Assembly: GCA_023459275.1 (NCBI GenBank)
Contig: JAEWVC010000030.1
Span: forward strand, 93,622 to 157,621
Length of the DNA: 64,000 nucleotides
Origin: Bacillota bacterium
GTDB taxonomy: Bacteria > Bacillota > Clostridia > Christensenellales > Aristaeellaceae
Direction: 5' to 3'
Part shown: positions 41,226 to 49,995 of the stretch, in pieces
Position numbering within the stretch: the stretch's first letter is position 1
Layout: each line of letters starts with the position of its first letter
Position numbers and translations under genes: made by a program
The notes under the pieces: generated by a model
What the model saw: only the letters and a program-made list of their open reading frames with translations
Told to the model about the DNA's origin: nothing
Database searches by the model: none

Positions 41226-42464
41226 TCATAGTAATGAAGTAGGCAGTAACCAGACATTATTCGTCTTTCTCACGTGCGGGAGGTGTTCCACCGGTGACCA
41301 GTCAGTGATTTGGTTAGAAACCAAGTACAACTTCTCAAGCTCTGTCAGGGCGCTGAGCGGGCTGATGTCGGTGATTTGGTTATAATCCAGGTGTAAGCAC
41401 TTAAGCTCTGTCAGGGCACTGAGCGGGCTGATGTCGGTGATTTGGTTATAATCCAGGTGTAAGTAGTTAAGCTTTGTCAGGGCGCTGAGCGGGTTGATAT
41501 CGTTGATTTGGTTTTCATCCAATTGCAGCTCTGCCAGATTCGTCATGTCACGGAGCGCGCTGATGACGGTGATTTGGTTGGATTTCAAGCTTAACAATTT
41601 AAGATTCGTCAGGGCACTGAGCGGGCTGATATCGGTGATTTGGTTTTTATACATCCACAGCTCTGTCAGATTCGTCAGGGCACTGAGCGGCCTGATGTCG
41701 GTGATTTGGTTGTCTGCTAAGACTAAGCATGTCAGATTCGTCAAGGCGCTGAGTGGGTAGATGTTTTTGATTTGGGTATACATCAAGTCGAGATATTCTA
41801 GTTTTGTCATGTCACTAGACAGGTTGATGTTTGTGATTTGGTTGAAAGCCAAGTGTAACTCTTTCAGCTTTGTCAGGGCACTGAGTGGGCTGATGTCGGT
41901 GATTTTGTTGAAAGCCAAGTCTATGTATGTGATATTTGTCAGGGTACTGAGCGGGCTGATGTCGTTGATTTCGTTGGCTTTCAAGACTAAGTATGTGAGA
42001 TTTGTCAGAGCACTGATCGGGCTGATGTCTTTAATATGGTTCTGTTCCAAGTTCAAATACTCTAGATTTGTCAGTACACTGAGCGGTCTGATGTCGGAAA
42101 TTTTGTTGGTATAGAAATGTAACTTTAATAAACTCGTCAGGGCACTGAGCGGTCTGATATCGGTGATTGGGTTTTCGTCTAACCACAGCTCAGTCAGGTT
42201 CGTCAGGGCACTGAGCGGTCTGATGTCTGTGATTCGGTTGTTTCTCAAGTTCAAGAACTTAAGCTTTGTCATGTATCGCAACGACTTAATGTCATTATCC
42301 GATAAACCTATGTAAGTGAGCCTCAACTCCGTTAAGCTTGTGGAATACTTTTCTCCGTTAATGACGATGAAATCTGGAATAGCCTCTTGCCGAGACGATG
42401 TACTTGTGCCCTTGCGCTTGAATAGACTTAAGATGCTGGACAGCAAATCGGTCTTTTGGGCCAT
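41226..42464 (-). CDS. Internalin/SDS22-like leucine-rich repeat protein, no secretion signal
   Basis: 412 residues. After about 45 N-terminal residues come about 15 tandem 22-residue repeats with the pattern LxxLxLxxNxITDIxPLSALTN, the bacterial SDS22/internalin form. No signal peptide, membrane span or LPXTG is present, so it appears cytoplasmic or leaves by another route. Repeats 14 and 15 are almost identical at the DNA level (66-bp unit, 41365-41500), a sign of recent duplication. GAGGTGAT precedes the ATG at 42464. It lies alone in a zone rich in recombinase remnants; acquisition by transfer is possible. The binding partner is unknown. Confidence 0.9.
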   Translation of the reverse strand: MAQKTDLLSSILSLFKRKGTSTSSRQEAIPDFIVINGEKYSTSLTELRLTYIGLSDNDIKSLRYMTKLKFLNLRNNRITDIRPLSALTNLTELWLDENPITDIRPLSALTSLLKLHFYTNKISDIRPLSVLTNLEYLNLEQNHIKDISPISALTNLTYLVLKANEINDISPLSTLTNITYIDLAFNKITDISPLSALTKLKELHLAFNQITNINLSSDMTKLEYLDLMYTQIKNIYPLSALTNLTCLVLADNQITDIRPLSALTNLTELWMYKNQITDISPLSALTNLKLLSLKSNQITVISALRDMTNLAELQLDENQINDINPLSALTKLNYLHLDYNQITDISPLSALTELKCLHLDYNQITDISPLSALTELEKLYLVSNQITDWSPVEHLPHVRKTNNVWLLPTSLL

Positions 42465-42976
42465 GGTTCTATCACCTCGCTACATTGTTTATCCATATTT
42501 TGTGTTTACCATGACGAGCTTAAGGCACAATTCCTCTCGCTTCGGGACGGTCACATAAATCCCTCCCTTGCCTTTATGTTTGTTGCTTTGTCAGCCGTAT
42601 CTTGTATGCTGTTTCTGCCCTGTGACAGCCTAGAGGCTTGACCGGAGTTCCTTCGCCTCAGCGTCTTTGGCTTCGGTAATTAAAGTTCAGGGGCTCATTA
42701 TAAGCAAACAAAATTTCGATGATCTCTTTACAGCAATTATATCAAAATATAGTGAAATATGGAACTCTCTGCTATCAGAAAATCTTTTTGGAAAAGTTCG
42801 TGACATCACCTGACATCGTCTCACAGATACTTCTCCCCAGATATCTCTGCTTTTTCCGCCCAGAATTTCCCTGACCTATGACCCCAGACCAGCGCTACCA
42901 ACGTTCCTTTTTACGCAAAATCGCCCATAAGCGCCGAAACCGCCCCTCCAGAACCTCCAGAAGCCTACTTTGCCCG
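42465..42976. other. Intergenic region upstream of the LRR gene
   Basis: About 500 bases without a supported gene. TATAAT boxes on the minus strand at 42702-42697 and 42741-42736 could drive the LRR gene; the latter has a weak TTCCAT at 17 bases. Nothing else recognised. Confidence 0.4.
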
Positions 42977-43005
42977 TTGGCTAGGCTCAAAAAGCCTGTT
43001 ATAAT
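42977..43005 (+). promoter_or_regulatory. Promoter of the tRNA-Ser fragment
   Basis: TTGGCT (42977-42982), 17-base spacer, TATAAT (43000-43005), 23 bases before the tRNA 5' end. It is the expected position for a tRNA gene promoter. Confidence 0.65.
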
Positions 43006-43028
43006 AACTTTCGCTGGTTCTTGCGCAT

Positions 43029-43068
43029 GGAGAGATGGCCGAGCGGTTGATGGCGCTGGTCTTGAAAG
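43029..43068 (+). tRNA. tRNA-Ser (UGA anticodon) 5' half, truncated
   Basis: GGAGAGATGGCCGAGCGGTT starts a canonical serine tRNA: acceptor 5' strand GGAGAGA, D-arm GCC...GGC with GAGCGGTTGAT loop, then anticodon 5' strand CTGGT and loop CTTGAAA (anticodon TGA). After the loop the expected ACCAG, long variable arm and TTCGAATCC T-arm are missing; unrelated sequence GTCCAACGAG follows. It is therefore a 5' half only, cut at the anticodon loop, with its promoter intact. Integration or excision of an element at this tRNA is the likely cause. Confidence 0.7.
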
Positions 43069-43098
43069 TCCAACGAGAGCCAAAAAAGCTTGATAAAT

Positions 43099-43133
43099 CA
43101 AAGGTTTTACCGATGCTTGACATCGGTGCTTTG
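43099..43133 (+). terminator. Terminator-like hairpin after the tRNA-Ser half
   Basis: ACCGATG (43109-43115) and CATCGGT (43121-43127) with loop CTTGA, extended by an outer CAAAG/CTTTG pair (43099-43103 and 43129-43133). Only a short T-rich tail follows. It may be the original terminator of the tRNA or belong to the inserted DNA. Confidence 0.45.
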
Positions 43134-43462
43134 TTGTATTGGGGCTGTTTGATGTCAAATATATGAAATACGTCTACCATCTAAATAACCGGAAATCGGG
43201 GGGCAGACTATAATATGAAATCAAATTCAGATGGCGGATTCGCCAACATATGCATCTGACAGGGGCGCACTCGCACCTTCACATCTTAGAAACACACAGC
43301 AAGGAAGTTGTGTTTTGATGCCTGCAAATCAGCATAACCCTATAACTGCCATACCGGGCCAGCATGCTGTCCGGAGTACATACGCACGAACATGGCCCAT
43401 TGAACAATGGAAGCCATTCTTGAAAAAGCGCGGATCTACAAATAGGGCCTTTTTGCTTGATA
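43134..43462. other. Intergenic region without recognisable gene
   Basis: About 330 bases between the tRNA half and the HD-GYP gene. Short open frames lack ribosome binding sites and recognisable domains. Confidence 0.4.
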
Positions 43463-44695
43463 TCACCGTAACTCACACGTGTCTTTATTCCTGGTGATTG
43501 CAGGGATAAAGCAGCCCAGCAGCTGTTCTGAGAATGCTCCGCACTCACCGCCCAGAATCATCTGCATCGCCCGTTCATGGGCGTATTTGGGCTTATATAC
43601 ACGCTCGCTGACCAGCGAGTCGTATACGTCCGCGATGCCCACAGCCTGCACATAGAATGGGATCTCATCGCCGCGCAAACCGTTGGGATACCCCTTCCCA
43701 TCATAGCGCTCATGATGGAGCAGGCAGATATGATAAGCATATTCGGCCCCGATAACATCGTTAGTTACGTGTGAAAGCCACCGGACAATTTCCGCACCGA
43801 TGACGGTGTGCCTTTTCATGGCCTCATATTCGTCTTTTGTCAGCTTTCGGGGCTGGAGCAAAATCGCATCCGGAATCCCCACCTTGCCGATATCGTGCAA
43901 AGCAGACAGGCGGGCGATCAAGCAAATCTGTTCCTCCGTCAGCTTCAGATAAGTGCACCGGCGCATTGCCTCGCGAAGAATCATATCCGTATAGTGCTGG
44001 ATGTTTTCCAGATGGGTGTGCATTTCCAACGATCTTTGCTCAAAGATGGAAGCCATCAGCCATTTCGCCATATCCCACGGATTATTCTTGAGCTGGTTTA
44101 TTGAGGATGATAACTCCGTTTGGAAGGCGTGCCCTTTCCAGTTCCACTCATCGGCATCCTGACCCACAGAAAGCATACGGCTTTCCCATAGCTTTTTATC
44201 ATACGATGCGTTCATGCAAAGGCCGCTATGGAATTGCGGGGGGGCGGAGAGGAGGAGCGCTTTCTTCTTTGGCCAATTCTGCGCGCCGGATAAAATGCCT
44301 GGCAGCGGGAGCTGATCCGTCATATCCTGCAGAAGGCATCCGCACATGCCCATGGCATATTGAAAACAATCAATTCTCAGATGCTTCCCGGTGAAAGGGA
44401 CGCAATCATATAGCCTTTGGCTTTCTCCCTCAAATGCGGTTTTGAAACAGGCGGAAAGCAATTTCCGGTCCGCATTGCCGAACAGCCTGTAGAACCGCTG
44501 CCCGATCAAGCTTTCGAATGGAATGCCTGTCAGCCTGCAGGCTGCATGATTGGCGTAGCGGAACGCAAAATCCACAGGAGATCCGCATTCCACAAGCATT
44601 TCGATCAGCACAAAAGCGACAGGATTATTGTCATATGCACGCTTCAGCGGCTTGAGACATAACAAACCGTTACCCGCACCTTCCTCCGCATTCAT
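43463..44695 (-). CDS. PAS-like and HD-GYP domain protein (putative c-di-GMP phosphodiesterase)
   Basis: 410 residues. An N-terminal PAS-like sensor (about 15-125: FAFRYANHAACRLTGIPFES) and a C-terminal HD-GYP domain with the HD pair in LSALHDIGKVGIPDAIL and the family motif in HHERYDGKGYPNGLRGDEIP. All visible metal-binding and GYP residues are present, so hydrolysis of c-di-GMP or a related dinucleotide is likely. Its ATG (44695) overlaps the VanZ stop (ATGA), and RBS GGAGAGGG lies upstream. It trails the capsule genes, which would fit second-messenger control of surface polysaccharide. Confidence 0.9.
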   Translation of the reverse strand: MNAEEGAGNGLLCLKPLKRAYDNNPVAFVLIEMLVECGSPVDFAFRYANHAACRLTGIPFESLIGQRFYRLFGNADRKLLSACFKTAFEGESQRLYDCVPFTGKHLRIDCFQYAMGMCGCLLQDMTDQLPLPGILSGAQNWPKKKALLLSAPPQFHSGLCMNASYDKKLWESRMLSVGQDADEWNWKGHAFQTELSSSINQLKNNPWDMAKWLMASIFEQRSLEMHTHLENIQHYTDMILREAMRRCTYLKLTEEQICLIARLSALHDIGKVGIPDAILLQPRKLTKDEYEAMKRHTVIGAEIVRWLSHVTNDVIGAEYAYHICLLHHERYDGKGYPNGLRGDEIPFYVQAVGIADVYDSLVSERVYKPKYAHERAMQMILGGECGAFSEQLLGCFIPAITRNKDTCELR

Positions 44696-45222
44696 CTGCC
44701 ACCCTCTCCTTTTTTGCGCGCCACCCTTTTCAAGATGCAATACCTGATGCCGGCCGCCAGCAAGACGCCGGCGGCCGCGCCCAGTACATTCAAAGCGGCC
44801 TCATCCCAATTGCAATGCCTTCCCTGAACCCATCTTTTCTGAAATTCATTAAATAAGGCAATGGTTGTACAGGCAGCCAGAGCGCATAGTGCCATAGGCC
44901 TGCTCCATTTTGCTGAAACACCGCCCGTTTCCGCGCATGCTATTTCAAGCAATCCGCCCATCACCAAAAATACAAGGATATGCGCCGCCTTCCGCAGCGT
45001 TTGATGAAACGTCTCCATATCGACGTTCATACCGAGCCAGCCCTTTGCAAGGTCTGCGATGAAGGCCGCAATGGATCCGCTTAACCGAGATGATTCCGTC
45101 CCTGTCTGAACGGACAGAAAGGACGAAAGAGCAATCCAGGCCAGCACTGCCGCCCACAGAATAATTTTTTTTATCCCTGGCCGCCCTTTCTTTTTCACTC
45201 CTTCGCCCCCTTCCCCTGGCAT
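44692..45222 (-). CDS. VanZ-family membrane protein
   Basis: 176 residues, four or five membrane spans. The conserved VanZ features are SFLSVQTGTESSRLS near residues 34-50, RKAAHILVFLVMGGLL, and NEFQKRWVQGRHCNWDEAALN. The function of the family is not settled; VanZ proteins affect glycopeptide resistance and surface-polymer processes. Start at 45222 is weakly supported by AAGG; a GTG at 45198 with a G-rich RBS is an alternative. Translationally coupled to the HD-GYP gene. Confidence 0.85.
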   Translation of the reverse strand: MPGEGGEGVKKKGRPGIKKIILWAAVLAWIALSSFLSVQTGTESSRLSGSIAAFIADLAKGWLGMNVDMETFHQTLRKAAHILVFLVMGGLLEIACAETGGVSAKWSRPMALCALAACTTIALFNEFQKRWVQGRHCNWDEAALNVLGAAAGVLLAAGIRYCILKRVARKKGEGGR

Positions 45223-45314
45223 GATGCCTTGACGAGCTATACCGTCAGTTCAGGGATACCCTTACCATCGTCATGAAAACCGAGCTGAACCCCCGCTGCC
45301 GCTGAAAGCGTACG

Positions 45315-46517
45315 TCAGTCCCTGAGGAACAGATCCCTGGTATAGATCTTTCCCTGCACATCCTTAAGCTCGTCACTGCGCCGGTTGGCCACGATGACAT
45401 CGCAAACGCGCTTGAACTCATCCAGATCCTTGACGATGCGGTTGCCCAGGAAGCTATCTTCCTTGAGCGCAGGTTCGTATACCACAACCTCCACGCCCTT
45501 TGCTTGGATCCGCTTCGTCACGCCCTGAATGCTGCTTTGCCGGAAATTGTCGCTGTTGGATTTCATGGCCAGGCGGTATATGCCAATAACGGGCCGGCTG
45601 TTTGCCGGGTATCCCGCCAATTGCAGGATGCGGTCTGCAATAAAATCCTTGCGCGTACCGTTGGCCTTGACAATGGCCTCTATGATGTTTTGCGGCACAT
45701 GGTCATAATTGGCCAGCAGCTGCTTTGTATCCTTGGGCAGGCAATAGCCGCCGTAGCCGAAGGAGGGATTATTGTAATGGGCTCCGATACGCGGGTCAAG
45801 GCACACGCCATCAATGATGGCTTTCGTATCAAGACCGCGCATTTCGGCGTATGTATCCAGCTCGTTGAAGTAGCTGACCCGCAGGGCAAGATAGGCGTTG
45901 GCAAACAGCTTGACCGCCTCAGCCTCCGTGGGGTCCATGAACAGTACGGGGATATTCTCTTTGAGCGCCCCCTCCTGCAAAAGCGAGGCAAAGACACCAG
46001 CCGCCTTTCGCAGCCGGAGACTTTCCGGCGGCACACCCAGGATGATGCGGCTGGGATACAGGTTATCGTATAAAGCCCTGCTCTCCCGGAGGAATTCTGG
46101 GCTGAACAGGATATTGTCAAAGGGAAGCTGCCTGCGGATGCCGCCGGTATAGCCTACCGGCACGGTGGACTTGATGACGATCACTGCATTTGGATTGACG
46201 GCAATCACCTGGCGGATGACGCTTTCCACCGAAGAGGTGTCAAAGTAGTTCATCACGGGGTCATAGTTGGTCGGCGTGGAAACGAGGACAAATTCGGCAT
46301 TCTTGTACGCCGATTCCCAGTCTGTTGTGGCGGTAAGCTGCAGGTCCTTTTCCGCCAGATATTCTATGATTTCTTTATCCAGTATGGGCGACTCCCGCCT
46401 GTTGATCATCGCCACCTTCTCCTCAAGGATGTCCACGGCGGTGACTTCGTTGTGTTGTGCCAGAAGGATGGCATTTGAGAGGCCTACATATCCCGTGCCT
46501 GCGATGGCAATTTTCAT
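45315..46517 (-). CDS. ugd: UDP-glucose 6-dehydrogenase
   Basis: 400 residues. NAD-binding AGTGYVGLSNA at the N-terminus (G7-G12) and the catalytic Cys C259 in GYGGYCLPKDT. It oxidises UDP-glucose to UDP-glucuronate, so the polymer probably contains glucuronic acid or a derivative. The shorter form (about 400 rather than 430-450 residues) fits the Ugd subgroup found in Gram-positive capsule clusters. It lies 65 bases after the flippase gene. Confidence 0.93.
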   Translation of the reverse strand: MKIAIAGTGYVGLSNAILLAQHNEVTAVDILEEKVAMINRRESPILDKEIIEYLAEKDLQLTATTDWESAYKNAEFVLVSTPTNYDPVMNYFDTSSVESVIRQVIAVNPNAVIVIKSTVPVGYTGGIRRQLPFDNILFSPEFLRESRALYDNLYPSRIILGVPPESLRLRKAAGVFASLLQEGALKENIPVLFMDPTEAEAVKLFANAYLALRVSYFNELDTYAEMRGLDTKAIIDGVCLDPRIGAHYNNPSFGYGGYCLPKDTKQLLANYDHVPQNIIEAIVKANGTRKDFIADRILQLAGYPANSRPVIGIYRLAMKSNSDNFRQSSIQGVTKRIQAKGVEVVVYEPALKEDSFLGNRIVKDLDEFKRVCDVIVANRRSDELKDVQGKIYTRDLFLRD

Positions 46518-46582
46518 GGCATAGCCACTTCCCTTCTCTTTTCTTCAGAAAAACCATGGCTTTGTATACATGAACACCCGTG

Positions 46583-48034
46583 TCATATGCTGTGCATCAA
46601 ATAGGCGATCTTTTTTCGATGAACCAGCATTGGCACAGCACAATACAAACCGCCCGCAACAACCATCGCTCCTAATCCGGATACCCCGTTTGCGATGGCC
46701 ATGCTCCGGACCTGATAGCATGCCAAACCGCCGGCGGCCAATTCCAGCATGTATATGAGCATATGTTTTATGCCGAGCATCTGCAATAACCCGCCATGCA
46801 GGATAACCGCACTGTAATGGCAGAGAATAACCGTCGTTCCCAACGTAACGGCAACTGTGGCGATGGCCGGTCCAATCATTCCAAGCCATTTGTAAAACGC
46901 AATATTGAGCACGGCGTTCACGGCCAAGGAAAGGACCGACAATTTCATCAGCAGAGATGTTTTCCCTTTTGCGCTGAGAACTATGGATACATTTGCGAAC
47001 TTTATCATATCCGACAAAACGTAAAGGATAAAAATGGCCTTGCCGGGCAGATACTCAGGTGAGTACAGGATTGTGATCGCTTCCGGTGCAAACACGATGC
47101 ACACTGCTCCCAATATCCATGTTGACAAGTATCCAAGCTGTAAAAAGGCCGAGAAGAGCCGGCGCCCACTTGTATAATCTTCCGTGGATATCGCCCTTGT
47201 CAGCAGGGGAATCAATACGGTCATCAGCGAACCGGAGACAATATTGATCGGCAAATTTGCCGAGCAATTTGAATAGATAGCCAGCCGCTCCGTTGATTCA
47301 AAATATCCGATGACATATATGTCCAGACTGCGCAGCAGCTGATTGGACAAGATATACACACCCATTGGAAGACTGAATGCCAAAATTTCCCTAAGAAGAG
47401 TCCAATCGCATTTCCAGGGGGAAATCCCGAATTTCTTCTGCCTGAATGACCGCCCAAAGCACAGGACCGTCAGCAGGTCCATTGCGATGATGGAGGCCAA
47501 TATCCATTGAATGTTCTGAGAAAACAGCGTACATATCCAGGCCGCGAGCATCTTGCCCAATGAAAACAGGCAGTTGCGGACGGCGATATGCTTCGCATGG
47601 CCAATTGCAATCTGCAAATTCTGCAAGGAGCATATCGCATTTTCGAGGTAGGGGCGAAAAGCAATGTAGACCATCATGCCGCTTAGGTAGGGATTCCTGA
47701 AGTATGTGACGACAGCGCCTTCCGTTGCAATCAGCAAAGCAGCTGTAAGCAGGCCAAAGAAGAGTTGAACGCAAAAGATCGTATCGATATACTTTTTCTG
47801 ATTCTTCTCCTCATGCCTGCTGTTGAAAAAGTAGTTGACGGCATCGCTCAATCCTAAGGCCATAATAGAAGTTGCTGATACTGCCAGCAGATTTGCGGCG
47901 GAATATGTGCCGTACATTTCCAGGCTTAGCGTTTTGGACAGGATCATGGTCGTGACCATCCCCGTTCCCAGGGACAGCACTTTGATGACCGAAAGCAAAA
48001 CCACGGCCGTACCTTGCCCCTTGTTATCACTCAT
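46583..48034 (-). CDS. wzx: Polysaccharide flippase (Wzx-type, MOP superfamily)
   Basis: 483 residues with about 12-14 membrane spans throughout. The N-terminal GTGMVTTMILSKTLSLEMYG is typical of O-antigen/teichuronic acid flippases. It moves undecaprenyl-linked repeat units across the membrane for polymerisation by the Wzy protein in the same operon. Start at 48034 with GGAGA eight bases upstream, overlapping the acyltransferase gene by 8 bases; an in-frame ATG at 48052 is less likely. Confidence 0.9.
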   Translation of the reverse strand: MSDNKGQGTAVVLLSVIKVLSLGTGMVTTMILSKTLSLEMYGTYSAANLLAVSATSIMALGLSDAVNYFFNSRHEEKNQKKYIDTIFCVQLFFGLLTAALLIATEGAVVTYFRNPYLSGMMVYIAFRPYLENAICSLQNLQIAIGHAKHIAVRNCLFSLGKMLAAWICTLFSQNIQWILASIIAMDLLTVLCFGRSFRQKKFGISPWKCDWTLLREILAFSLPMGVYILSNQLLRSLDIYVIGYFESTERLAIYSNCSANLPINIVSGSLMTVLIPLLTRAISTEDYTSGRRLFSAFLQLGYLSTWILGAVCIVFAPEAITILYSPEYLPGKAIFILYVLSDMIKFANVSIVLSAKGKTSLLMKLSVLSLAVNAVLNIAFYKWLGMIGPAIATVAVTLGTTVILCHYSAVILHGGLLQMLGIKHMLIYMLELAAGGLACYQVRSMAIANGVSGLGAMVVAGGLYCAVPMLVHRKKIAYLMHSI

Positions 48035-48629
48035 GATCGCTGTCTCCGTCAAGCGGTTTTAGCTGTTTCACGATTTTTGCAGGATTGCCTGCCACAATGC
48101 AATAGGGTGGGACATCCTTTGTCACTACCGCCGATGCGGCAACAATGGATCCCCTGCCGATGGTGACGCCTTTACAGACACGGGCAAACTCGCCGATCCA
48201 CACATTTTCTCCGATTTCGACCGGGGCGCTCGCGGCGCAATCCCAGTTCCATTGCTCACCAAAAAAATCATCGGACAAACTCATTTGCATTCTGGCCTGC
48301 GGGTCCGTAGGGTGGTTATTGTTGTCCATGATCCGGACATAACTGGATATGATGGCATACCTTCCCACAATGACTTTATCCATCGCCCCGATTCCCGTAT
48401 GGTCTCCGATATAACTGCGGTCCCCAATGCGCACCATGCCATTTTTCCCTGCGGACAAGCTGCCCAGCATGACACAGCGGTCACCTATGCGGATGTTCTC
48501 CCGTACCCCCGACAGGTTCTTGCAAATGCTTGTCTTATACAGCCGGGTATCCTTCCCGACGAGTGCGCACAGCCTGACCTTTCTTTCTGCGCGCTTGGTC
48601 AGAAGATAATTGACCATTTTGATAATCAT
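48027..48629 (-). CDS. Left-handed beta-helix (hexapeptide) acyltransferase
   Basis: 200 residues with hexapeptide repeats (IRIGDRCVML, VRIGDRSYIGDHTGIG, VEIGENVWIGEFARVCKGV, TIGRGSIVAASAVV) and the loop NNNHPTDP with a probable catalytic His. The family acetylates sugars using acetyl-CoA, so it probably decorates the capsule repeat unit. It overlaps both neighbours by a few bases. Confidence 0.9.
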   Translation of the reverse strand: MIIKMVNYLLTKRAERKVRLCALVGKDTRLYKTSICKNLSGVRENIRIGDRCVMLGSLSAGKNGMVRIGDRSYIGDHTGIGAMDKVIVGRYAIISSYVRIMDNNNHPTDPQARMQMSLSDDFFGEQWNWDCAASAPVEIGENVWIGEFARVCKGVTIGRGSIVAASAVVTKDVPPYCIVAGNPAKIVKQLKPLDGDSDHE

Positions 48630-49978
48630 ATTGGCCCTCCATCCTGCCTGAGCATCAGGTTTCCGCCTTCCGCAACTGATAAAACCAGCAGCACATTCAA
48701 ATAGAAATGATACTCAAAATGTCCATGGGTGGTCATTCCGGTAGCTAGGAGCATCAAAAGCGGAAGGAAGAGCAAGGCGTCGCGCTGCTTTCTGTATGTC
48801 CTGACCGCCCATGCCAACAGCCACCCCAAAAGAATGAGTGTTTCCAAAAGGCCAAACAGCACGACCGTTTCAAGAAACAAATTGTGCGCGCGGCTGAAGG
48901 CATAGATGCCCCCCGAAAGCGAGGACTGAACGGTCCGCAGCACAAAGTAGTTTGAAAAACCAACACCGCGAAACAGATACATGAAGCTGCTGGAGAGCCA
49001 ATTGACGTAGTATGCCCACACGTCGAGCCTGCCGGTGCTGAAATCCGCAGTCAGAATTCGTTTTCTGAAGGTGACTGCCCATGCGGTGTCCGCTGTCATG
49101 AAATAATCAAAAAGAGCAATGGCAGAAAACAGCACAAGCAAAAATACACCCGCCCGCCACCAAAATGCCTTGCGGTCATTTTTTTGCTTGCTGCTCCAGT
49201 AAAAAAAGGCGAAGATGGCCTCCAGAAAAACACAGATCAAGAAAGTCTTTGAATAGGTCAAGATCCCAAAGCATACCATCAATACGATTGCCGAAATCCG
49301 TATTGTCCTGCATTTCTGTTCTCGAAAAGCCATAATCAAAACCAGCGCGATGAGATAGATTAGTTGAATACCATAAACGACTGCGTCGCCTACAAGACCC
49401 GCGTCCCGTATTGTTATTGATCTTGTGTTATATACATACCCTACCGTATAAATGGACGTCCCTGCCCGAAGCATCAGCCAGCCCCATAAGGAGGAAAAGA
49501 GCATGGACAGGGTATATTTGTCGATGATGCCTTTTAGCTGCATCTTGATCATGTTGGTTCCAAACAGCACAACCAGGGGGATCAGCCGGATCACCCATTG
49601 GATGTATTCCTTTGTGGCGCTGAAATTATAGAGGGTGGCAAAAACAAGCACGCACAGCAGCAGGAGCTTTGGGGCTATTTGGATATGGTCCCCCTGAAGG
49701 AGACAGCGCAGAATCACGATGCCGATCAGAACATAATAGAGGCTGGTTCCGCCGATCTGCGCATTCATAACATTGAAAAAGGGCAGGCAGACATATAAAT
49801 AGACCCCAGTTTGCGAGTACGGGAACAGGAATCCCAGCCCCAATAGAATGACCGTCACAAGCAAGGAGACCGTGCCCAGCGACCGGTATTGAAAAAAACA
49901 CAGCATGTTGAGCAGAACATATGCAAATATGTAAAGGCATGTGGTCCTGGTCAACTTTAAGGAACGCGCAACCATCAT
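48626..49978 (-). CDS. wzy: O-antigen/capsule polymerase (Wzy-type)
   Basis: 450 residues, about 10-12 membrane spans, with a large extracytoplasmic loop containing FSTGRLDVWAYYV and AHNLFLETVVLFGLLET, the pattern of O-antigen ligase/polymerase (Wzy_C) proteins. It joins repeat units on the outer face of the membrane. AAGGAGAAAA precedes two consecutive ATGs (49978 and 49975), and either may be used. An upstream ATG (50032) would overlap the glycosyltransferase gene. Confidence 0.88.
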   Translation of the reverse strand: MMVARSLKLTRTTCLYIFAYVLLNMLCFFQYRSLGTVSLLVTVILLGLGFLFPYSQTGVYLYVCLPFFNVMNAQIGGTSLYYVLIGIVILRCLLQGDHIQIAPKLLLLCVLVFATLYNFSATKEYIQWVIRLIPLVVLFGTNMIKMQLKGIIDKYTLSMLFSSLWGWLMLRAGTSIYTVGYVYNTRSITIRDAGLVGDAVVYGIQLIYLIALVLIMAFREQKCRTIRISAIVLMVCFGILTYSKTFLICVFLEAIFAFFYWSSKQKNDRKAFWWRAGVFLLVLFSAIALFDYFMTADTAWAVTFRKRILTADFSTGRLDVWAYYVNWLSSSFMYLFRGVGFSNYFVLRTVQSSLSGGIYAFSRAHNLFLETVVLFGLLETLILLGWLLAWAVRTYRKQRDALLFLPLLMLLATGMTTHGHFEYHFYLNVLLVLSVAEGGNLMLRQDGGPI

Positions 49979-49995
49979 TTTTCTCCTTGGTAAAA

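Noticed and set aside
41226..42464. CRISPR-like periodicity
   Set aside because: The 66-bp repeats are contiguous coding repeats (22 residues) of an LRR protein without spacers of constant size, so not a CRISPR array.
43231..43497. Plus-strand open frame of 88 codons upstream of HD-GYP
   Set aside because: No ribosome binding site, no similarity recognised, overlaps the end of the HD-GYP gene.
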